DNA from: JBBRNH01 sp038230415
GTDB taxonomy: Bacteria; Bacteroidota; Bacteroidia; Cytophagales; Spirosomataceae
Direction: 5' to 3'
NCBI GenBank assembly: GCA_038230415.1
Contig: JBBRNH010000107.1
Coordinates: 1 to 16,091, forward strand
DNA: 16,091 nucleotides
Shown here: piece by piece, positions 13,663-16,091 of the stretch
Layout: the number at the start of each line of letters is the position of its first letter
Position numbering within the stretch: the first letter of the stretch is position 1
Position numbers and translations under genes: made by a program
Notes under the pieces: model-generated
Databases searched by the model: none
The model's input: the letters and a program-made list of their open reading frames with translations, nothing else
Told to the model about the DNA's origin: nothing

Positions 13663-14385
13663 TCAGACCGTAATCAATGTTCCCGCGTCTTCGTCGCCCA
13701 GCACTACCCGAAGCAGGCTGCCGGGCGTGTTCATGTTGAAAACAATAATGGGTAGGTTGTTTTCCTGGCAAAGCGTGAAGGCCGTGAGGTCCATCACGCT
13801 AAGTTTTTTCTCGTACACCTCCCTGAAACTGATGGTTTTGTAGCGGGTGGCGGTTTTATCTTTCATCGGGTCGGCACTGTAAACCCCGTCAACTTTGGTG
13901 CCTTTCAAGACCACGTCGGCTTCAATTTCGATGGCCCGCAGGCTGGCGGTGGTATCGGTGGTGAAGTATGGATTGCCCGTGCCGCCCCCAAAAATCACGA
14001 CGCGGCCTTTTTCGAGGTGCCGGATAGCCCGCCGGCGCACATACGGCTCGCAGACCTGCTCGACCCGGATGGCCGACATCACGCGGGTGAACACGCCGTG
14101 CTGTTCGAGCGAACTCTGCACCGCCATGGCGTTGATGACCGTTGCCAGCATACCCATATAATCACCCTGTACGCGGTCGAAACCGGCTTTTTCGCCCGAA
14201 ATACCCCGAAAAATATTCCCCCCGCCCACCACAATTGCTACTTCGATACCCAGCGCGGTGACGCTCATAATCTCCTGGCTGTATTGTTCCAGCATCGCCG
14301 GGCTGATGCCGTTCCCGTCTGGCCCGGCCAAAGCCTCGCCACTGAGTTTAAGCAGAATTCGTTTGTACTTGGGTTGGTGAGCCAT
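13663..14385 (-). CDS. pyrH: UMP kinase
   Basis: PyrH phosphorylates UMP to UDP with ATP in pyrimidine synthesis and is a hexameric amino-acid-kinase-fold enzyme. The 240-residue protein shows KRILLKLSGEALAG (8-21), the phosphate-binding VVGGGNIFRG (52-61), the GDYMGMLATVINA helix, FGGGTGNPYFTTDT (132-145) and VVLKGTKVDGVYSADP (158-173). The frame remains open upstream to 14703, but that extension lies antisense to the YciO-type gene and has no family counterpart. The ATG at 14385 gives the normal length and is preceded by a TAnnTTTG box 21 nt away. frr follows downstream. Confidence 0.97.
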   Translation of the reverse strand: MAHQPKYKRILLKLSGEALAGPDGNGISPAMLEQYSQEIMSVTALGIEVAIVVGGGNIFRGISGEKAGFDRVQGDYMGMLATVINAMAVQSSLEQHGVFTRVMSAIRVEQVCEPYVRRRAIRHLEKGRVVIFGGGTGNPYFTTDTTASLRAIEIEADVVLKGTKVDGVYSADPMKDKTATRYKTISFREVYEKKLSVMDLTAFTLCQENNLPIIVFNMNTPGSLLRVVLGDEDAGTLITV

Positions 14386-14406
14386 TGGGGGGAGAAATTT
14401 TGGCCG

Positions 14407-14414
14407 CAAAGATA
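14407..14414 (-). promoter_or_regulatory. Candidate pyrH -7 box (TATCTTTG)
   Basis: On the minus strand TATCTTTG exactly fits TAnnTTTG, 21 nt upstream of the pyrH ATG. That implies a very short leader of about 15 nt. No convincing -33 TTTG is present at the usual distance. Confidence 0.55.
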
Positions 14415-14438
14415 AGGCAAAATGAAAACCACTACCCG

Positions 14439-14446
14439 TATCTTTG
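14439..14446 (+). promoter_or_regulatory. Candidate -7 box (TATCTTTG) of the YciO-type gene
   Basis: TATCTTTG on the plus strand fits TAnnTTTG and lies 29 nt upstream of the ATG at 14476. It is the same octamer as the pyrH box on the other strand, so the two form a mirror-image pair separated by 24 bp. Confidence 0.55.
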
Positions 14447-14475
14447 GCAGAGACTAACCGCCATCCCTGCGCCGT

Positions 14476-15096
14476 ATGCCCGCCGAATTTCTCCTGATTC
14501 ATCCCGATAATCCCGAACCGCGCAAGATTCAGCACGTGGTCTCGGCCCTGCGAAACGGAGCCGTTGTGATTTACCCCACCGACACGATCTACGGTCTCGG
14601 CTGCGACATTCACAATGCCCGCGCCGTGGAGCGCGTGGCCCGCATCAAAGGCATTAAGCCCCAGAAGAATGATTTCTCGTTTATTTGCCACGACCTCAGC
14701 CACATTGCCGATTACGCCCGCGTTGATAATCAGACCTTTAAACTGATGAAACGGCTGCTACCCGGCCCCTACACGTTTGTGCTGGAAGCCAGTAACCGCG
14801 TTCCGAAAGTGCTGAACACCAGCAAAAAAACCATCGGTATCCGGGTGCCAAACCACGAGATTCCGCGCCGACTCGTGCTGGAACTCGGCAATCCGATTTT
14901 GACCACGACCGTAAAAGACGACGACGAAATCAGCCAGTACCCCACCGACCCCGAAGAAATTTATGGGATGTTTCAGCACATTGTTGACATTGTGATTGAT
15001 GGGGGGCCGGGCGGCAACGTGCCGTCAACGGTGATTCGGGCCGTGAACGACACCGTTGAGGTTGTCCGGCAAGGATTGGGATTGGTTGATTTTTAA
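14476..15096 (+). CDS. YciO-type Sua5/YrdC family protein (putative threonylcarbamoyl-AMP synthase)
   Basis: This 206-residue protein belongs to the Sua5/YciO/YrdC fold that binds nucleotide and RNA. It resembles E. coli YciO throughout, as I recall that sequence: FLLIHPDNPEPRKI at the N-terminus, VVIYPTDTIYGLGCD (30-44), DNQTFKLMKRLLPGPYTFVL (84-103), KTIGIRVPNHEIP and a C-terminal PSTVI. True TsaC/Sua5 enzymes, which make the tRNA t6A precursor threonylcarbamoyl-AMP, carry a KxR...SxN set of residues. Here the corresponding segments read KGIK (58-61) and ILTTTVKD (141-148), so the set appears absent, as in YciO. Automatic annotation would probably call it threonylcarbamoyladenylate synthase; the exact activity is uncertain. 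It is divergent from pyrH and is followed 19 nt later by a lipoprotein gene. Confidence 0.9.
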   Translation: MPAEFLLIHPDNPEPRKIQHVVSALRNGAVVIYPTDTIYGLGCDIHNARAVERVARIKGIKPQKNDFSFICHDLSHIADYARVDNQTFKLMKRLLPGPYTFVLEASNRVPKVLNTSKKTIGIRVPNHEIPRRLVLELGNPILTTTVKDDDEISQYPTDPEEIYGMFQHIVDIVIDGGPGGNVPSTVIRAVNDTVEVVRQGLGLVDF

Positions 15097-15115
15097 TGCG
15101 TAATTTTCCGGCGTT

Positions 15116-16091
15116 ATGCTCCATAAAACAGTATTTGCCCTGGCCGCAGCAACCACCATGTTGCTCGTTAATTGTCAGCCTGCTTCCCAAAAAGCCGATA
15201 AAACATCGGCTGACTCAACGGCTAAAACAGCCCAATCAACCACCGCCACCACAGTTTCGACTGATTCGGCGGTGGCTGCCAAACCCGTCTCCGGTACGCT
15301 CTCGCCGTTGGATTCGCTGGGGCTGATCGGACCGAAAATCACCGGGCCGATCCTGCCCGGCAAACGCATCGTTGCGTATTATGGCAACCCCCATTCCAAA
15401 AAAATGGGCGCGTTGGGCGAATATCCCAAAGATGATATGCTCCGGCGGCTCGACAATGCGGCCAAAGAATGGGAACAGGGCGACACCACCGGCCTGAAAG
15501 TGCAAACGGCCCTGCACCTCGTGGCAACCTCGGCGCAGGGCGCACCCGGCAAAGATGGCTACTACCGGATGCGAATGAGCGATAAAACGATTCGGAAAGT
15601 CATCAAGTGGGCCGCCGAGCACAACTCCATCTGCTTCTTGGATATTCAGGTCGGTTTGGCCCCGTTGCAGCCCGAACTCGATTACATGGAGAAATACCTC
15701 AAACTGCCCTACGTGCACTTAGGCATTGACCCGGAGTTTTCGATGAAGACCGGCGCACGGCCCGGCACCCGCATTGGCACCTACGATGCCGCCGATGTGA
15801 ACAAAGCCATATCGTTTTTGAGCCGCATCAAACGCGAAAACAACCTGCCGCCCAAGATTCTGGTCGTTCACCGCTTCACGCAGCGCATGGTAACCAATTA
15901 CAAAAGCATCAAAATTGACCCCAACGTGCAGGTGGTGATGCACATGGACGGCTGGGGGCCACCGTCGCTCAAAACGGATTCATACCGCGATTACATCGTG
16001 AAAGAACCCGTGCAGTACACCGGCTTCAAGCTATTCTATAAGAACGATTTGAAAAAGGTTGACCCGCGCTCTAATCACAAATCGCCCCACC
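15116..16091 (+). CDS. Lipoprotein of unknown function, partial (runs off right edge)
   Basis: The frame from the ATG at 15116 stays open for 325 codons to the window end, so the C-terminus is missing. The signal peptide ends LLVNC (lipobox, Cys20), followed by a Ser/Thr/Ala/Lys-rich linker to about residue 60 and then a folded domain starting near GKRIVAYYGNP. Alternating strand- and helix-like segments (LHLVATSAQ, CFLDIQVG, YVHLGIDPEFSM, KILVVHRF, VVMHMDG) suggest a TIM-barrel-like fold. I recall similar sequences in actinobacteria and other Bacteroidota, all without an assigned function. Acidic residues at strand ends (FLDIQ, GIDPEF) would suit a hydrolase, but this is speculation. It begins 19 nt after the YciO-type stop codon and is probably co-transcribed with it. 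Confidence 0.82.
   Translation, partial: MLHKTVFALAAATTMLLVNCQPASQKADKTSADSTAKTAQSTTATTVSTDSAVAAKPVSGTLSPLDSLGLIGPKITGPILPGKRIVAYYGNPHSKKMGALGEYPKDDMLRRLDNAAKEWEQGDTTGLKVQTALHLVATSAQGAPGKDGYYRMRMSDKTIRKVIKWAAEHNSICFLDIQVGLAPLQPELDYMEKYLKLPYVHLGIDPEFSMKTGARPGTRIGTYDAADVNKAISFLSRIKRENNLPPKILVVHRFTQRMVTNYKSIKIDPNVQVVMHMDGWGPPSLKTDSYRDYIVKEPVQYTGFKLFYKNDLKKVDPRSNHKSPH

Noticed and set aside
14386..14703. 106-residue N-terminal extension of pyrH
   Set aside because: It lies antisense to the YciO-type gene, has no counterpart in UMP kinases, and the ATG at 14385 gives the normal length with a promoter just upstream.

Overview
The window looks like chromosomal DNA of a member of the Bacteroidota, most likely a Cytophagales bacterium close to Spirosoma and its relatives. 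The evidence is a GC-rich but not extreme base composition, protein families typical of that group (OmpA-C proteins, DUF2236 oxygenase, LES-type surface lipoprotein, a secreted module I associate with Spirosoma), and -7 promoter boxes of the form TAnnTTTG. Shine-Dalgarno sequences are not obvious. No rRNA, tRNA, CRISPR array, transposase or phage gene is visible. The genus is an inference from memory of protein families, not a computed placement.

Layout. 1-1611 (-): 5' part of a large secreted protein that runs off the left edge. 1612-2076: non-coding divergent spacer with dyads. 2077-3483 (+): DUF937-TM-OmpA protein, convergent with pgk (3602-4789, -) across a perfect bidirectional terminator. 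4879-5526 (-): Uma2-family protein. 5570-6340 (-): DUF2236 oxygenase-like protein. 6341-6687: non-coding region with five consecutive hairpins, one of them the likely terminator of the OmpA-domain gene at 6688-7485 (-). 7567-8823 (-): LolC/LolE-type permease. 8934-9878 (-): AraC-family regulator, divergent from 10015-12177 (+). That last gene encodes an exported seven-bladed YVTN propeller fused to a NamZ/DUF1343 (GH171) exo-muramidase domain, and is followed by a surface-lipoprotein matrixin protease (12216-12893, +). 13008-13568 frr and 13663-14385 pyrH (-) are in the usual bacterial pyrH-frr order. 14476-15096 (+) is a YciO-type member of the Sua5/YrdC family, followed after 19 nt by a lipoprotein of unknown function that runs off the right edge.

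How it fits together. Housekeeping genes (pgk, pyrH, frr, yciO-like) are interleaved with a strong cell-envelope theme: two OmpA-type peptidoglycan-binding proteins, a lipoprotein-release-type permease, a predicted cell-wall muramidase, a surface protease and two further exported proteins. The most unusual single gene is the propeller-NamZ fusion. The most unusual non-coding features are the hairpin cluster at 6392-6675 and the long degenerate inverted repeats in the AraC-permease and pyrH-frr spacers.
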